A stretch of DNA of 64,000 nucleotides from Luteimonas aquatica (GCF_022662575.1 NZ_JALBFU010000005.1:75473-139472), one strand, 5' to 3'; counted from the first letter of the stretch, positions 28,522 to 37,033 are shown. Numbers and translations are program-made. Notes: generated from the sequence alone by a model not told the origin.

Positions 28522-28551
28522 CCGGCCGGCCGCGAAGGCGCGGCCGGCCGG
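28522..28551. other. Strong hairpin between rsmG and parA
   Basis: CCGGCCGGCCGCG and its exact complement form a 13-bp stem around a 4-nt loop. There is no T-tract on either side. It lies about 45 bp upstream of parA in the rsmG-parA-parB direction and could be an RNA-processing, attenuation or Rho-dependent termination element. Confidence 0.5.
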
Positions 28552-28633
28552 ACAGGGGATTATGCCCCAGCCGCCCCCCGGCACTGTGCCGGAGGCAGCG
28601 GAATGCTTCAGGAAGGGCGGCCGCGGCGCGGGT

Positions 28634-29272
28634 TCATGCCCGCGCGATTTCGACCAGATGGCGCTCGGCCGCCAGCCCCGGCACGCGCAGCGGCGTCACC
28701 CCGCGCGCTTGCCAGCCGGCCGGCAGCGCGGCGAGCTCCTCGTCCGGCCGCGCGCCCTTCATCGCCAGCAGGCGGCCGTCCGGCTTGAGCAGGTGGCCGC
28801 CCAGGGCAAGGATGTCGGCCAGCGTGGCCAGGGCGCGGGCGGTGATGGCGTCGAAGGCGCCGGGCTCGTCGACGGCCTCGGCGCGCGCCTCGACCACGCG
28901 GGCGTTGTCCAGGCCCAGCACGCGCACCGCCTCGCGCAGGAAGCGCGCCTTCTTGCCGTTGGATTCCACCAGGGTCACCCGCAGGGCCGGCACCGCGATC
29001 GCCAGCGGGATGCCGGGCAGGCCAGCGCCGGCGCCAAGGTCGGCCAGCGTGGCGATGCCGCGCACGTGCGGATGCATCGCCAGCGAATCGAGCAGGTGCA
29101 AGGTCACCATCTCGCGCGGATCGCGGATGGCGGTGAGGTTGTAGGTGCGGTTCCAGCGGTCGAGCAGGGTCAGGTAGGCAAGCAGGGGCTCGGCCAGGGC
29201 GGGGTCGAGGGACAGGGATTGCAGGCCCGCGACGAGGTCGGGAGCGAGGGGGTGGAGGGCGGGGGGCGTCAT
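28634..29272 (-). CDS. rsmG: 16S rRNA (guanine-N7) methyltransferase
   Basis: This 212-residue cytoplasmic SAM-dependent enzyme methylates N7 of G527 in 16S rRNA. Family motifs are present: [17 protein letters not shown], the SAM-binding [31 protein letters not shown], and the later [13 protein letters not shown]. The position before parA-parB is classic. The ATG at 29272 is chosen by homology, since the open frame runs far upstream through the repeat array. Confidence 0.96.
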   Translation of the reverse strand: MTPPALHPLAPDLVAGLQSLSLDPALAEPLLAYLTLLDRWNRTYNLTAIRDPREMVTLHLLDSLAMHPHVRGIATLADLGAGAGLPGIPLAIAVPALRVTLVESNGKKARFLREAVRVLGLDNARVVEARAEAVDEPGAFDAITARALATLADILALGGHLLKPDGRLLAMKGARPDEELAALPAGWQARGVTPLRVPGLAAERHLVEIARA

Positions 29273-29350
29273 GGCGGCATTGTATGGGTGCCGGGCACAG
29301 GCTTTGGACGGGACTGCCGGCGCGTGGAGCAAGGATCTTGAAGCCAGCAC

Positions 29351-29890
29351 GATTGCCGTCCGTGGCGCGACAACACCGGCTTCGGAACGTCCGGCCCGGC
29401 CTTCCATGGTCGGGCGCTCGGCAACCCAGCAGACGCTGGTCCAGGAATTGCGCTTGGCAAGGGGGCGATTGCCGTCCGTGGCGCGACACACTGGCTTCGG
29501 AACGTCCGGCCCGGCCTTCCATGGCCGGGCGCTCGGCAACCCAGCAGACGCTAGTCCGGGAATTGCGCTTGGCAAGGGGGCGATTGCCATCCGTGGCGCG
29601 ACACACTGGCTTCGGAACGTCCGGCCCGGCCTTCCATGGCCGGGCGCTCGGCACCCCAGCCGACGCGAGTCCGGGAATTGCGCTTGGCAAGGGGGCGATT
29701 GCCGTCCGGGGCGCGACACACTGGCTTCGGAACGTCCGGCCCGGGCTTCCATGGCCGGGGGCTCGGCAACCCAGCAGACGCGTGTCCGGGAATTGCGCTT
29801 GGCCAGGGGGCGATTGCCATCCGTGGCGCGACACACTGGCTTCGGAACGTCCGGCCCGGCCTTCCATGGCCGGGCGCTCAGAACCGCAGC
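29351..29890. repeat. Tandem array of about five 115-bp imperfect repeats
   Basis: Units begin (GATTGCC) at 29351, 29467, 29582, 29697 and 29812, i.e. 116, 115, 115 and 115 bp apart, with the last truncated. Each contains GGCGCGACACACTGGCTTCGG and a hairpin (GCCCGGCC / GGCCGGGC around a short loop), with only a few substitutions between units. The array fills most of the 638-bp gap between rsmG and the phosphopantetheinyl transferase gene. A frame runs through it on both strands, but the 115-bp period shifts frame with every unit, so it is not a repeat protein. There are no unique spacers, so it is not CRISPR. Confidence 0.88.
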
Positions 29891-29910
29891 CGATGCCGAT
29901 AGGGCATCGG

Positions 29911-30576
29911 CTAGGCGCGGTTCTTCGCCCATGCCACCACGGCTTCGTAGCCGGGCATGGGCGCGAAGGCGCGCAGCGTCCAGTCCGCCGGCGTGCCCAG
30001 GGCGGGATCGCAGGCCACCAGGCGCCAGTCCTGGCCGTCGTAGGCGAATTCCAGGCGGTCCAGGCCGAACACCAGGCCGCGGCCGTGGGCCTTGAGCACC
30101 GCTTCCTTGGCGCACCACAGCCGCACGAAGGCCGTTTCGCGGCCAGCCTCGGGCCAGGCGGCGAGCAGCGAGGTTTCGCCGGGCGTGAAAAACCGCTCGG
30201 CCAGGGCCAGCATGCGTGGGCGCGGACGCAGCCATTCCAGGTCGGCGCCCACGCGCACGCCTGCGCCAAGCGCGAGCAGCAGGCCGTCGCCGCTGTGGCT
30301 CCAGCTGGCATCGAAGGCCGTGTTCGGGTCCAGGCGCGGCCGGCCGTACGCATCGCGCACCAGCGACAGCGTTTCCGCCGGCGTCTGCAGCCAGCGCGCC
30401 AGTTGCGGACGCACCAGCGCCTCGGCCGATTGGCCGTGCCGGTAGGGCCCCCAGGCGCAGCGGACCGGGCCCAGATCGAGACTGTCGCCGGGATCGAACA
30501 TGAATCGCAGCTTGGCACGAGTGCGCCGCAAAGTCCGCACGCGGTCGCCCATGCCCGCCTGCGCCCGCGCCTGCAT
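29911..30576 (-). CDS. 4'-phosphopantetheinyl transferase (Sfp type)
   Basis: This enzyme transfers phosphopantetheine from CoA to a serine of carrier proteins. The magnesium-binding [11 protein letters not shown] (D and E) and the [15 protein letters not shown] motif of the Sfp/HetI group are visible, and the size (about 196-221 residues) fits. Start codons at 30576, 30552 (with GGCGGG upstream) and 30501 are possible, and none is decisive. It is divergent from an AMP-ligase gene that appears to belong to the pigment pathway. A likely target is the acyl carrier protein encoded at 62782-63054, which is an inference. Confidence 0.87.
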   Translation of the reverse strand: MQARAQAGMGDRVRTLRRTRAKLRFMFDPGDSLDLGPVRCAWGPYRHGQSAEALVRPQLARWLQTPAETLSLVRDAYGRPRLDPNTAFDASWSHSGDGLLLALGAGVRVGADLEWLRPRPRMLALAERFFTPGETSLLAAWPEAGRETAFVRLWCAKEAVLKAHGRGLVFGLDRLEFAYDGQDWRLVACDPALGTPADWTLRAFAPMPGYEAVVAWAKNRA

Positions 30577-30664
30577 CCGCGTGCCAGTCAGCGTAAGCTA
30601 ATCGCCGGGGAAGTAAGGATATGGGGCATGCGGCATTGATTGCCGCGGGACAGCAATCATCCAG

Positions 30665-32065
30665 ATGTCGGCAGTCATCCAGAGCAAGCTCGCGTCCGCC
30701 AGCTCGGCACCCTGCGCATTGGCGCAAGGCGCGCCGACGCGCGCCATCGCTTTCGACGCGGATCGCGAAATCCCGCTCGAGACCTTTTTCGCGCACGTGC
30801 GCGCGCTGGCCGCGCGCCTGCCCGAGGCCACGCATGCGGTGAACCTGTGCGAGGACCGCTACCGCTTCCTGGTGGCGTTCTGCGCGGTGGCGCTGCGCGG
30901 ACAGACCACGCTGCTGCCGCCTTCGCGCACCCGCGCGGCCATCGACGAGGTGCGCGCGCTGCATCCGGGCAGCTACTGCCTGGGCGACGGCGAACCCTGC
31001 GGCTGCGACCAGGCGCATCTGGCGCCGCTGCCGCACTACATCGCGCTGCCCGACCCGCTGCCGCGTGAGGCGGGCCCGCTGCCGCTGGTCGACGACGCGA
31101 TGCTGGTGGCGATCGGCTTCACCTCCGGCAGCACCGGCGTGCCCAAGCCCAATCCGAAGACCTGGCGCAACTTCCGCACCAGCACCGCGCAGAACCTGGC
31201 GGCGCTGGCGGGCCTGTGGCCGGAAGAGCAGACGCTGCACGTGGTGGCCACCGTGCCGCCGCAGCACATGTACGGCATGGAGATGTCGGTGATGCTGCCG
31301 CTGCATGGCAACGTCGCCGTACATGGCGGGCGCCCGTTCTTCCCGCAGGACGTCGCGCAGGCGCTGGGCGAGGCGCGCGGCCCGCGCCTGCTGGTGACCA
31401 CGCCGGTGCACCTGCATGCGCTGGTGGAATCGCAGATCGACTGGCCGCCGATGGCCGGCATCGTCACCGCCACCGCGCCCTTGCCGCAGGCGCTCGCCGC
31501 GGCGGCCGAGGCGCGCTTCGGCTGCGAGGTGCGCGAGGTGTTCGGCTCCACCGAGACCTGCGTGATCGCGCGCCGCCGCACCGCGCACGAGCAGGCCTGG
31601 ACGCCGCTGCCGGGCGTGCGCCTGACGCCGCAGCCCGACGGCACCCAGGTGCAGGCGGCGCATCTGCCGCAGCCGGTAGTGCTGGCCGACCTGATGGAAG
31701 TGCAGGACGACGGCCGCTTCCTGCTGCGCGGCCGTCAGGCCGACCTGCTGGAGATCGCCGGCAAGCGCGCGTCGCTGGGCGATCTCACCCGGCGGCTGCT
31801 GGCGATTCCGGGCGTGCGCGACGGCGTGGTGTTCCAGCTCGACGAACCCGACGACGCCCGCCATCCGGGCGGCGTGCGCCGCATCGCCGCGCTGGTGGTC
31901 GCGCCCGACCTGCACGAGCGCGACATCCTGGAAGCGCTGCGCCGCAGTGTCGATCCGGTGTTCCTGCCGCGCCGCCTGGTGCGCGTGGACGCCTTGCCGC
32001 GCAACGAAACCGGCAAGCTGCCGCGCGCCGAGCTGCTGCGCGTGCTGCAAAGCAACATGAACTGA
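30665..32065 (+). CDS. xanA2: AMP-dependent acyl ligase of the xanthomonadin pathway (XanA2-like)
   Basis: This 466-residue adenylate-forming enzyme has the P-loop [16 protein letters not shown], the A5-like [14 protein letters not shown], and the C-terminal catalytic lysine motif [13 protein letters not shown]. It is shorter than acetyl-CoA synthetase and resembles the aryl-polyene type ligases that load 3-hydroxybenzoate on the dedicated carrier protein. The XanB2, halogenase and carrier-protein genes lie near 60-63 kb, so this gene is detached from the main cluster. No strong ribosome-binding site precedes the ATG at 30665. The symbol is by resemblance and context; another aryl or acyl substrate cannot be excluded. 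Confidence 0.7.
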   Translation: MSAVIQSKLASASSAPCALAQGAPTRAIAFDADREIPLETFFAHVRALAARLPEATHAVNLCEDRYRFLVAFCAVALRGQTTLLPPSRTRAAIDEVRALHPGSYCLGDGEPCGCDQAHLAPLPHYIALPDPLPREAGPLPLVDDAMLVAIGFTSGSTGVPKPNPKTWRNFRTSTAQNLAALAGLWPEEQTLHVVATVPPQHMYGMEMSVMLPLHGNVAVHGGRPFFPQDVAQALGEARGPRLLVTTPVHLHALVESQIDWPPMAGIVTATAPLPQALAAAAEARFGCEVREVFGSTETCVIARRRTAHEQAWTPLPGVRLTPQPDGTQVQAAHLPQPVVLADLMEVQDDGRFLLRGRQADLLEIAGKRASLGDLTRRLLAIPGVRDGVVFQLDEPDDARHPGGVRRIAALVVAPDLHERDILEALRRSVDPVFLPRRLVRVDALPRNETGKLPRAELLRVLQSNMN

Positions 32066-32125
32066 GCGTCACCCGCGCAAGGGCGTGTTGCACCCGCATT
32101 CATGTCGCCCACGCTGTCATAACGG

Positions 32126-32165
32126 CCTCGCTTCTACGCTGGGCTGGCCTCGGAGTAGAGCGAGG
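32126..32165 (+). promoter_or_regulatory. Leader hairpin upstream of GlsB-like gene
   Basis: CCTCGCTTCTAC (32126-32137) pairs with GTAGAGCGAGG (32155-32165) with a single bulged base. The hairpin sits about 35 bp before the start codon, just ahead of the ribosome-binding site, and could influence mRNA stability or translation. Confidence 0.4.
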
Positions 32166-32200
32166 CGTGCATCCCGCTCAACTTTCTCAGGAGTCGCAGC

Positions 32201-32470
32201 ATGGGCATCATTATCTGGTTGGTGGTAGGCGGCATCATCGGTTGGCTCGCCAGCATCATCATGCGGCGCGATGCGCAGCAGGGCATCCTGCTGAACATCA
32301 TCGTCGGCATCGTCGGTTCGTTCCTCGGCGGTTGGCTGATCGCGCCGATGCTGGGCACGGGCACCGTCAACAGCGGCGACTTCAGCATCATGGGCCTGGT
32401 CTCCTCGCTGATCGGCGCGGTGATCCTGCTGCTGATCGTGAATCTGTTCACGCGCGGCCGCGCGCGCTGA
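32201..32470 (+). CDS. GlsB/YeaQ/YmgE-family stress-response membrane protein
   Basis: This 89-residue inner-membrane protein has three hydrophobic helices and glycine-zipper character (IIWLVVGGIIGWLASIIM, IIVGIVGSFLGGWLIAPML, LVSSLIGAVILLLIVNLF). The family (transglycosylase-associated protein) is induced in stationary phase or acid stress in enterobacteria, with an unclear molecular role. A good AGGAG ribosome-binding site supports the start. It is a single gene ending at a strong intrinsic terminator. Confidence 0.92.
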   Translation: MGIIIWLVVGGIIGWLASIIMRRDAQQGILLNIIVGIVGSFLGGWLIAPMLGTGTVNSGDFSIMGLVSSLIGAVILLLIVNLFTRGRAR

Positions 32471-32501
32471 CAGTTTTTCGAAACGCGAAAACGCGTGACG
32501 C

Positions 32502-32533
32502 AAAGGCCCGGCATCGCCGGGCCTTTCTTTTTT
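32502..32533 (+). terminator. Intrinsic terminator after GlsB-like gene
   Basis: AAAGGCCCGGC-ATC-GCCGGGCCTTT forms an 11-bp stem with a 3-nt loop, followed by CTTTTTT. It ends the plus-strand transcript about 30 bp after the stop codon. Confidence 0.92.
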
Positions 32534-32552
32534 GCGGGTTGCGAGCGAGGCG

Positions 32553-32852
32553 TCAGGCGTCGGCCGCGTTTCCCGGGAGCACATGCCGGCAGCCCCGCCA
32601 TTCAGCAACGGCTTGGTCGTCCACATAAACCTCCGGTTTGGGCAGGAAGGCCGTGAAGCATTGCTCGATGCCCAGTTCGATCGCCGACATGCGCGCGTAA
32701 TCAGCGCCTCCAGAGCTCCACAGATAGAGCATGTCGCCCTGGCGGTGCAGTTGGCGGACGCGCTCAACCATCGCCGGCATCGGAATGCGCCGCGTGCCAA
32801 AGGAGCGAATCAGGGTGTCGTCGACATCGACGAAGATGACACGCGGCTTCAT
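32553..32852 (-). CDS. Small HAD-superfamily phosphatase-like protein
   Basis: This 99-residue protein has the HAD motif I aspartates in VIFVDVDDTLIRSFG, a motif II-like serine in LYLWSSGGADYAR and a motif III/IV-like KPEVYVDD. It has no cap domain, so it is a minimal C0-type member. The substrate is unknown. It lies 12 bp downstream of the exonuclease III gene on the same strand and is likely cotranscribed with it. Confidence 0.75.
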   Translation of the reverse strand: MKPRVIFVDVDDTLIRSFGTRRIPMPAMVERVRQLHRQGDMLYLWSSGGADYARMSAIELGIEQCFTAFLPKPEVYVDDQAVAEWRGCRHVLPGNAADA

Positions 32853-32864
32853 GTCATTCGAGCG

Positions 32865-33635
32865 TCATGTGCGTAGCTTCACCCACACCGGCGCGTGGTC
32901 GCTCGGCCGGTCCCAGGTACGCGGTTCGCGGTCGATGTCGGCGCCGTCGCTCTCGCGCAGCGCGTCCGAGACCAGGGTGAGGTCGATGCGCAGGCCGAGG
33001 TCGCGGCGGAAGCCGGCCTGGCGGTAGTCCCACCAGCTGAACTTGCCGCCCGCCTCGTGGTGCAGGCGATAGGCGTCGTGCAGGCCGAGATCGAGCAGGC
33101 GCCGGAGCGCGGCGCGCTCGGCGGTGGAGGTGAGGATGTGGTTCTCGTTCCAGATCGCCGGGTCGTGCACGTCGCGCTCGTCGGGGGCGATGTTGAAGTC
33201 GCCCAGCACCACCAGGCGCGGATGCGCCTGCAGCTCGCGCGCCAGCCAGCCGTGCACGGCCTCGAGCCAGCGCAGCTTGTAGGCGTACTTCTCGGTATCC
33301 ACGTCCTGGCCGTTGACCACGTACAGGTTGACGATGCGCACGCCGTCGACGGTGGCGGCGATCACCCGCTTCTGCTCGTCCTCGAAATCCGGGATGCCGA
33401 CCTGCACGTTCTCGATGGCGCGCTCGCGGGCGAGGAGGGCCACGCCGTTGTAGGTCTTCTGCCCGGAGAACACGCTGCGGTAGCCGAGCGCGGCGAGCGC
33501 GGTGTCCGGGAACTTGCTGTCCTCCAGCTTCGTTTCCTGGATGCCGACCACGTCCGGCTGCGCGGCCTGCAGCCACTGCTGCAGGTGCGGCAGGCGGACG
33601 TTGAGCGAGTTGACGTTCCAGCTGGCGATTTTCAT
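32865..33635 (-). CDS. xthA: Exodeoxyribonuclease III / AP endonuclease
   Basis: This 256-residue base-excision-repair nuclease acts on abasic sites and 3' blocked ends. It has the EEP-fold signatures MKIASWNVNSLNVRLPH, VVGIQETKLEDSKFP with the metal-binding E, LVVLGDFNIAPDERDVHDP, WWDYRQAGFRRDLGLRID and the terminal catalytic SDHAPVWV. The length and start fit the family. It is the upstream gene of a pair with the small HAD protein. Confidence 0.95.
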   Translation of the reverse strand: MKIASWNVNSLNVRLPHLQQWLQAAQPDVVGIQETKLEDSKFPDTALAALGYRSVFSGQKTYNGVALLARERAIENVQVGIPDFEDEQKRVIAATVDGVRIVNLYVVNGQDVDTEKYAYKLRWLEAVHGWLARELQAHPRLVVLGDFNIAPDERDVHDPAIWNENHILTSTAERAALRRLLDLGLHDAYRLHHEAGGKFSWWDYRQAGFRRDLGLRIDLTLVSDALRESDGADIDREPRTWDRPSDHAPVWVKLRT

Positions 33636-33675
33636 GGGTCTGGTCGAGGAGCCGGTGGAAAGATTGATTATGGTC

Positions 33676-33769
33676 GGTCATTCCTGCGCAGGCAGGGATC
33701 CGGCGGCCTCGCCCCGACGCCGCCGCGACGCAATGGAAGGCGCTGGATTCCGGCCTGCGCGGGAATGAC
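33676..33769. repeat. Inverted pair of GTCATTCC-type extragenic palindromes
   Basis: GGTCATTCCTGCGCAGGCAGGG (starting at 33676) and GGATTCCGGCCTGCGCGGGA (starting at 33745, ending in ATGAC at 33769) are inverted copies separated by about 45 bp. Each is itself partly palindromic. A related sequence occurs at 8279. This is a REP/MITE-like extragenic element between the xthA and aldehyde dehydrogenase genes. Confidence 0.75.
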
Positions 33770-33804
33770 GGCGTGAGGGTATCGGTGGCGGGACGCCGTG
33801 GGAA

Positions 33805-35232
33805 TCACTTCCGTCCCGACAGCAGCTTCACCATGCGGTCGGCCAGCCCGCGATACGGCGGCTTGAGCAGGTCGGTGGCCGAGCGCCGCGACTGCCACAG
33901 CACCGGGATGGTCTTGGTCATGGCGTCGAAGCCGGCGCGGCCGTGGTACTGGCCCATGCCGCTGGCGCCGACGCCGCCGAAGGGCAAGTTGCTGGCGGCG
34001 AAGTGCAGCAGGGTGTCGTTGACGGTGACGCCGCCGGCGAGGATGCGGCCGAGGATCTTCTCGACCACGCCGCGGTCGTGGCTGAAGGGATACAGCGCCA
34101 GCGGCCGGTCGCGCGCCTCGATCCAGGCCAATGCCTCGTCGAGGCTGCGATAGCTGCGGATCGGCAGGATCGGACCGAAGATCTCCTCCTGCATCACCTT
34201 GGCGTCGTCGCCGGGTTCCAGCACCAGGGTCGGCGCGATGAGATGCTCGGCCTCGGCGCGGATCGGATCGATCTCGGCCAGCGGGATCACCTCCAGTCCG
34301 CGCGCCCGGGCGTCGTCGAGGTAGCCGCGCAGCCGCCGGTACTGGCCTTCGTTGATGATGCGGGTGTAGTCGTCGGCCTCGCGCAGGTCGCCGTAGCGCG
34401 CCTGCGCCTGCGCGCGCAGCGCTTTCACCAGGGCGTCGCGGCGGCTTTCCTCGACCAGCACGTAGTCGGGGGCGATGCAGGTCTGGCCGCCGTTGAACCA
34501 CTTGCCGGTCGACAGCCGCGCGGCGGCCTGCTCGACCGGATAGTCGGCCATGACTAAAGCCGGCGACTTGCCGCCGAGCTCCAGCGTGAGCGGCGTCAGG
34601 TTGGGCGCCGCCGCGGCCATCACCTTGCGCCCGACCGCCGTGGAGCCGGTGAAGACCAGGTGGTCGAAGGGCAGCGCGGCGAAGGCGGCGCCGAGCGCGG
34701 CATCGCCCAGCGCCACCGCCACGCGGTCGGCCGGGAAGGCCTCGGCCAGCACCTCGCGCAGCCAGGCGCTGGTGCGCGGCGCGTGCTCGGAGGGCTTGAG
34801 GAAGACGTGGTTGCCGGCGGCGATCGCGGTGGCCAGCGGGATCAGCGCCAGGTTCACCGGGTAGTTCCAGGGCGACATCACGCCGACCACGCCCACCGGC
34901 TCGGGCCGCAGCTGCGCCCGCGCCGGCCACAGCCGCCAGCCGGCACCGACGCGGCGCGGCTTCATCCAGCCACGCAGGTGGCGGCGCAGGTGGTCGATCT
35001 CGGCCACCACCGTCATGGTCTCGGCGAGCAGCATCTCGTGGGTGGAGCGGTGGCCGAAATCGGCCGAGATCGCCCGCAGCATGGACTCGGTGTTGCCCTT
35101 GACCGCCTCGCGCAGCCGCGCCAGGTCGTCGAGCCGCTGCCGCGCGTCGGGGCGGTGGCGCCGCCAGGCGCCGCGCAGGCGTTCGAGGGTGGGGTGCAGG
35201 TCGGCGACGGGCGTCTGGGCGGGCATGTCCAT
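33805..35232 (-). CDS. Coniferyl aldehyde dehydrogenase-type NAD(P)-dependent aldehyde dehydrogenase
   Basis: This 475-residue enzyme oxidises aromatic or medium-chain aldehydes to acids. The catalytic Glu lies in LTLELGGKSPALVM and the catalytic Cys in FNGGQTCIAPDYVLV. The cofactor loop FTGSTAVGRKVMAAA and C-terminal NLPFGGVGASGMGQYHG are also visible. The absence of N-terminal membrane anchors and the VGVVGVMSPWNYPVNLAL stretch match the class 3/coniferyl group. The start at ATG 35232 is chosen over GTG 35241 and ATG 35226. It has no obvious operon partner. Confidence 0.92.
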   Translation of the reverse strand: MDMPAQTPVADLHPTLERLRGAWRRHRPDARQRLDDLARLREAVKGNTESMLRAISADFGHRSTHEMLLAETMTVVAEIDHLRRHLRGWMKPRRVGAGWRLWPARAQLRPEPVGVVGVMSPWNYPVNLALIPLATAIAAGNHVFLKPSEHAPRTSAWLREVLAEAFPADRVAVALGDAALGAAFAALPFDHLVFTGSTAVGRKVMAAAAPNLTPLTLELGGKSPALVMADYPVEQAAARLSTGKWFNGGQTCIAPDYVLVEESRRDALVKALRAQAQARYGDLREADDYTRIINEGQYRRLRGYLDDARARGLEVIPLAEIDPIRAEAEHLIAPTLVLEPGDDAKVMQEEIFGPILPIRSYRSLDEALAWIEARDRPLALYPFSHDRGVVEKILGRILAGGVTVNDTLLHFAASNLPFGGVGASGMGQYHGRAGFDAMTKTIPVLWQSRRSATDLLKPPYRGLADRMVKLLSGRK

Positions 35233-35344
35233 GCACCGCACTATAGGCCGAGGCGAAAGCGCGCAGGCAAGCGGGCCGGCGCGAATCCGGCGCCGGTCGC
35301 GTTTTTGTCCGCGCCGCCCACCCGTCGCGCACTAAAATCCCCCC

Positions 35345-35908
35345 ATGACGCCCCCATCGCCCGCCAATCTCCGCCCCTACCGCGACAAGCGCCCCGTGCT
35401 CGGCGCCCGCGCCTACCTCGACCCGGCCGCGACCCTGATCGGCGACGTCGTCCTCGGCGAGGATGTGTCGGTGTGGCCGCAGACGGTGATCCGCGGCGAC
35501 GTCAATTTCGTCCGCATCGGCGATCGCACCAATGTCCAGGACGGCACCGTGGTGCACGTCAGCCACGACGGCCCGCACGCCAAGCTCGGCGGTTTCGCCA
35601 CCGTGGTCGGCGCCGACGTGACCATCGGCCACAAGGCGGTGATCCACGCCTGCCGCATCGAGGACGCGGTGCTGATCGGCATGGGCGCGGTGGTGCTCGA
35701 CGGTGCGGTGGTGCGCCGCCACGGCTTCGTCGGCGCCGGCGCGCTGATCGCGCCGGGCAAGGTGGTGGGCGAGGGCGAGCTGTGGCTGGGCAATCCGGCC
35801 AGGAAGGTGCGGATGCTCTCGGAAGCCGAGATCGACGCGCTGTACTACAGCGCCAAGCACTACGTGCGGCTGAAGGACGAGTACCTGCGCGGCGAGGGTG
35901 TCAGCTGA
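35345..35908 (+). CDS. Gamma-class carbonic anhydrase-like protein
   Basis: This 187-residue left-handed beta-helix protein has hexapeptide repeats (ATLIGDVVLGEDVSVWPQTV, TVVGADVTIGHKAVIHACRI). The three zinc-ligand histidines of the YrdA/PaaY group can be placed in VVHVSHD, TIGHKAVIHAC and neighbouring turns. It may hydrate CO2 or be an acyltransferase-like relative; the family has a mixed record. Its 3' end overlaps the end of the convergent gene at 35901. Confidence 0.9.
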   Translation: MTPPSPANLRPYRDKRPVLGARAYLDPAATLIGDVVLGEDVSVWPQTVIRGDVNFVRIGDRTNVQDGTVVHVSHDGPHAKLGGFATVVGADVTIGHKAVIHACRIEDAVLIGMGAVVLDGAVVRRHGFVGAGALIAPGKVVGEGELWLGNPARKVRMLSEAEIDALYYSAKHYVRLKDEYLRGEGVS

Positions 35909-36521
35909 CCGCCTGCTGCAGCCATTCCTCCACCAGCTGGGCGTAGTCGAGGTAGTTGAGCGAATCGCGCTCCAGCCCGGACTTGTCGCAGATCTCCGGC
36001 AGGGCGGTGGCGAAGGCGCGGTACTGGTCGCGGATCCAGGTGGTCGGCTTGAGGGTCTCGCGCCGCGAGGCCACGCGCAGCCATTCGCGGACCTCGCGCA
36101 GTACCTTCTCCGGCGCATTGCCGTGGGCGCGGATGTCCTGGCCGGCGATGTCGGAGAGGAACTTCTGGTAGCGGTAAGGCTCGGTGTCGAGGATGAGCAG
36201 GCGCTTGCGCCCGCCCTCGGCGTGGAACTTCTTGAAGCCCAGGTCCAGACCGAGCTCGAAGGGCATGTTGAAGCGCGGCAGCTGGTGGCCGCCGTCGAGC
36301 TCGACCCGCGAGATGTCGTGGATGCCGAGCCGAGATTCGCGGATCAGGCGCACGATCTTGTCGATGCGCACGTCGCCGCTGTCGGATTCCTCCAGCGCGC
36401 AGCGCGGCACGAAGCCGCAGGCATAGACGGTAAAGACCACCACCTCGAACAGCGGCCAGTAGCCGGCGTCGAAGGGGCAGTTGATGAAGACGTTGTCGTT
36501 GAACCCTGGCGTCCCGGCCAT
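35901..36521 (-). CDS. Predicted TIR/nucleoside-deoxyribosyltransferase-like protein
   Basis: This 206-residue protein is of unestablished function. The N-terminal 130 residues read as a Rossmann-like fold: a first strand DNVFINCPFD, a helix with FVVVFTVYACGF-like hydrophobicity, then RLGIHDISRVE, and the motif LPRFNMPFELGLDLGF. The last places a conserved-looking Glu where TIR and nucleoside deoxyribosyltransferase enzymes carry the catalytic Glu. The C-terminal part is helical. If the assignment holds, it would cleave a nucleoside or NAD-like N-glycosidic bond. It follows a small basic-protein gene by 8 bp, suggesting a two-gene cassette such as a toxin-antitoxin or defence module. The cassette idea is speculative. 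Confidence 0.55.
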   Translation of the reverse strand: MAGTPGFNDNVFINCPFDAGYWPLFEVVVFTVYACGFVPRCALEESDSGDVRIDKIVRLIRESRLGIHDISRVELDGGHQLPRFNMPFELGLDLGFKKFHAEGGRKRLLILDTEPYRYQKFLSDIAGQDIRAHGNAPEKVLREVREWLRVASRRETLKPTTWIRDQYRAFATALPEICDKSGLERDSLNYLDYAQLVEEWLQQAVS

Positions 36522-36529
36522 GCGCGGGT

Positions 36530-36754
36530 TCAGGCGGCGTGCGCCCTGGCGGACCTGCCGTCGCGATCGCGGTCGAAGCCGATGTGGCCGCTGCCGGTGG
36601 CGGTGTCGCGCACCTTCAGGTCGCCGCCCTTCTTCACCGGCACGCGGCTCCTGGCTTCGCGCACGATCCGGCGCAGGGCCGGCGCGGAGAGATTGCCGCT
36701 GCGCTTGCCCAGATGCTTGATGACGACCTTGCCGGTGGCGGATTTCCTAGCCAT
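36530..36754 (-). CDS. Small basic hypothetical protein
   Basis: This 74-residue, lysine/arginine-rich protein (ARKSATGKVVIKHLGKRSGN, APALRRIVREARSRVPVKKG) has no recognised domain. It lies directly upstream of, and on the same strand as, the TIR/deoxyribosyltransferase-like gene with an 8-bp gap, so the two are probably cotranscribed. The basic composition would allow nucleic-acid or partner-protein binding. Coding is supported mainly by position and clean frame. Confidence 0.55.
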   Translation of the reverse strand: MARKSATGKVVIKHLGKRSGNLSAPALRRIVREARSRVPVKKGGDLKVRDTATGSGHIGFDRDRDGRSARAHAA

Positions 36755-36763
36755 GCGTCCATC

Positions 36764-37033
36764 TTACGCCTCCGGCGCGGCGGGACAAGTCGCGATCTCC
36801 AGGGCGGTCAGCAGGGAGAGGGCCTGGCCGCGCGAGGCGCCGCACATGTCCCCGGCCGGGCGCAGCGAGGCGCAGAAGGCCGGCCGCAGCGGCGAGCCGA
36901 ACAGGCGGCAGCGATAGTCCTCGTCGAGCTGCACGCAGGGGATGCCGGCCGGCTTGCCGTGCGGCATGCCCGGGATCGGCGAGGCGATCGACGGGGCGAT
37001 GCAGCAGGCGCCGCAGCCCTCACGGCAGCGCAT
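36764..37033 (-). CDS. YkgJ-family cysteine cluster protein
   Basis: This 89-residue protein has the N-terminal cysteine cluster [15 protein letters not shown] (C3, C7, C10, C11), followed by further cysteines in GIPCVQL, YRCRLFG and AFCASLRP, and [11 protein letters not shown]. That is the signature of the YkgJ/Fe-S or zinc-chelating family of unknown function. The start at 37033 is set by the family N-terminus, since the frame continues upstream. It is 9 bp upstream of the small basic-protein gene and may be the first gene of that transcript. Confidence 0.88.
   Translation of the reverse strand: MRCREGCGACCIAPSIASPIPGMPHGKPAGIPCVQLDEDYRCRLFGSPLRPAFCASLRPAGDMCGASRGQALSLLTALEIATCPAAPEA

Noticed and set aside
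26709..29272. Replication origin or parS next to parAB-rsmG
   Set aside because: No DnaA-box cluster or parS palindrome was noticed in the intergenic parts by eye. The arrangement suggests origin proximity but not its presence here.
29351..29890. CRISPR array
   Set aside because: Units are contiguous near-identical 115-bp copies with no unique spacers, and no cas genes are nearby.
29284..30639. Plus-strand frame of 451 codons through the repeat array
   Set aside because: The 115-bp period shifts frame every unit and the later part is antisense to the phosphopantetheinyl transferase. It is not a repeat protein.
30621..30842. Small plus-strand frame starting 30621 with AAGGAT upstream
   Set aside because: Mostly Arg/Ser/Ala-rich and overlaps the AMP-ligase start in another frame with no domain support.
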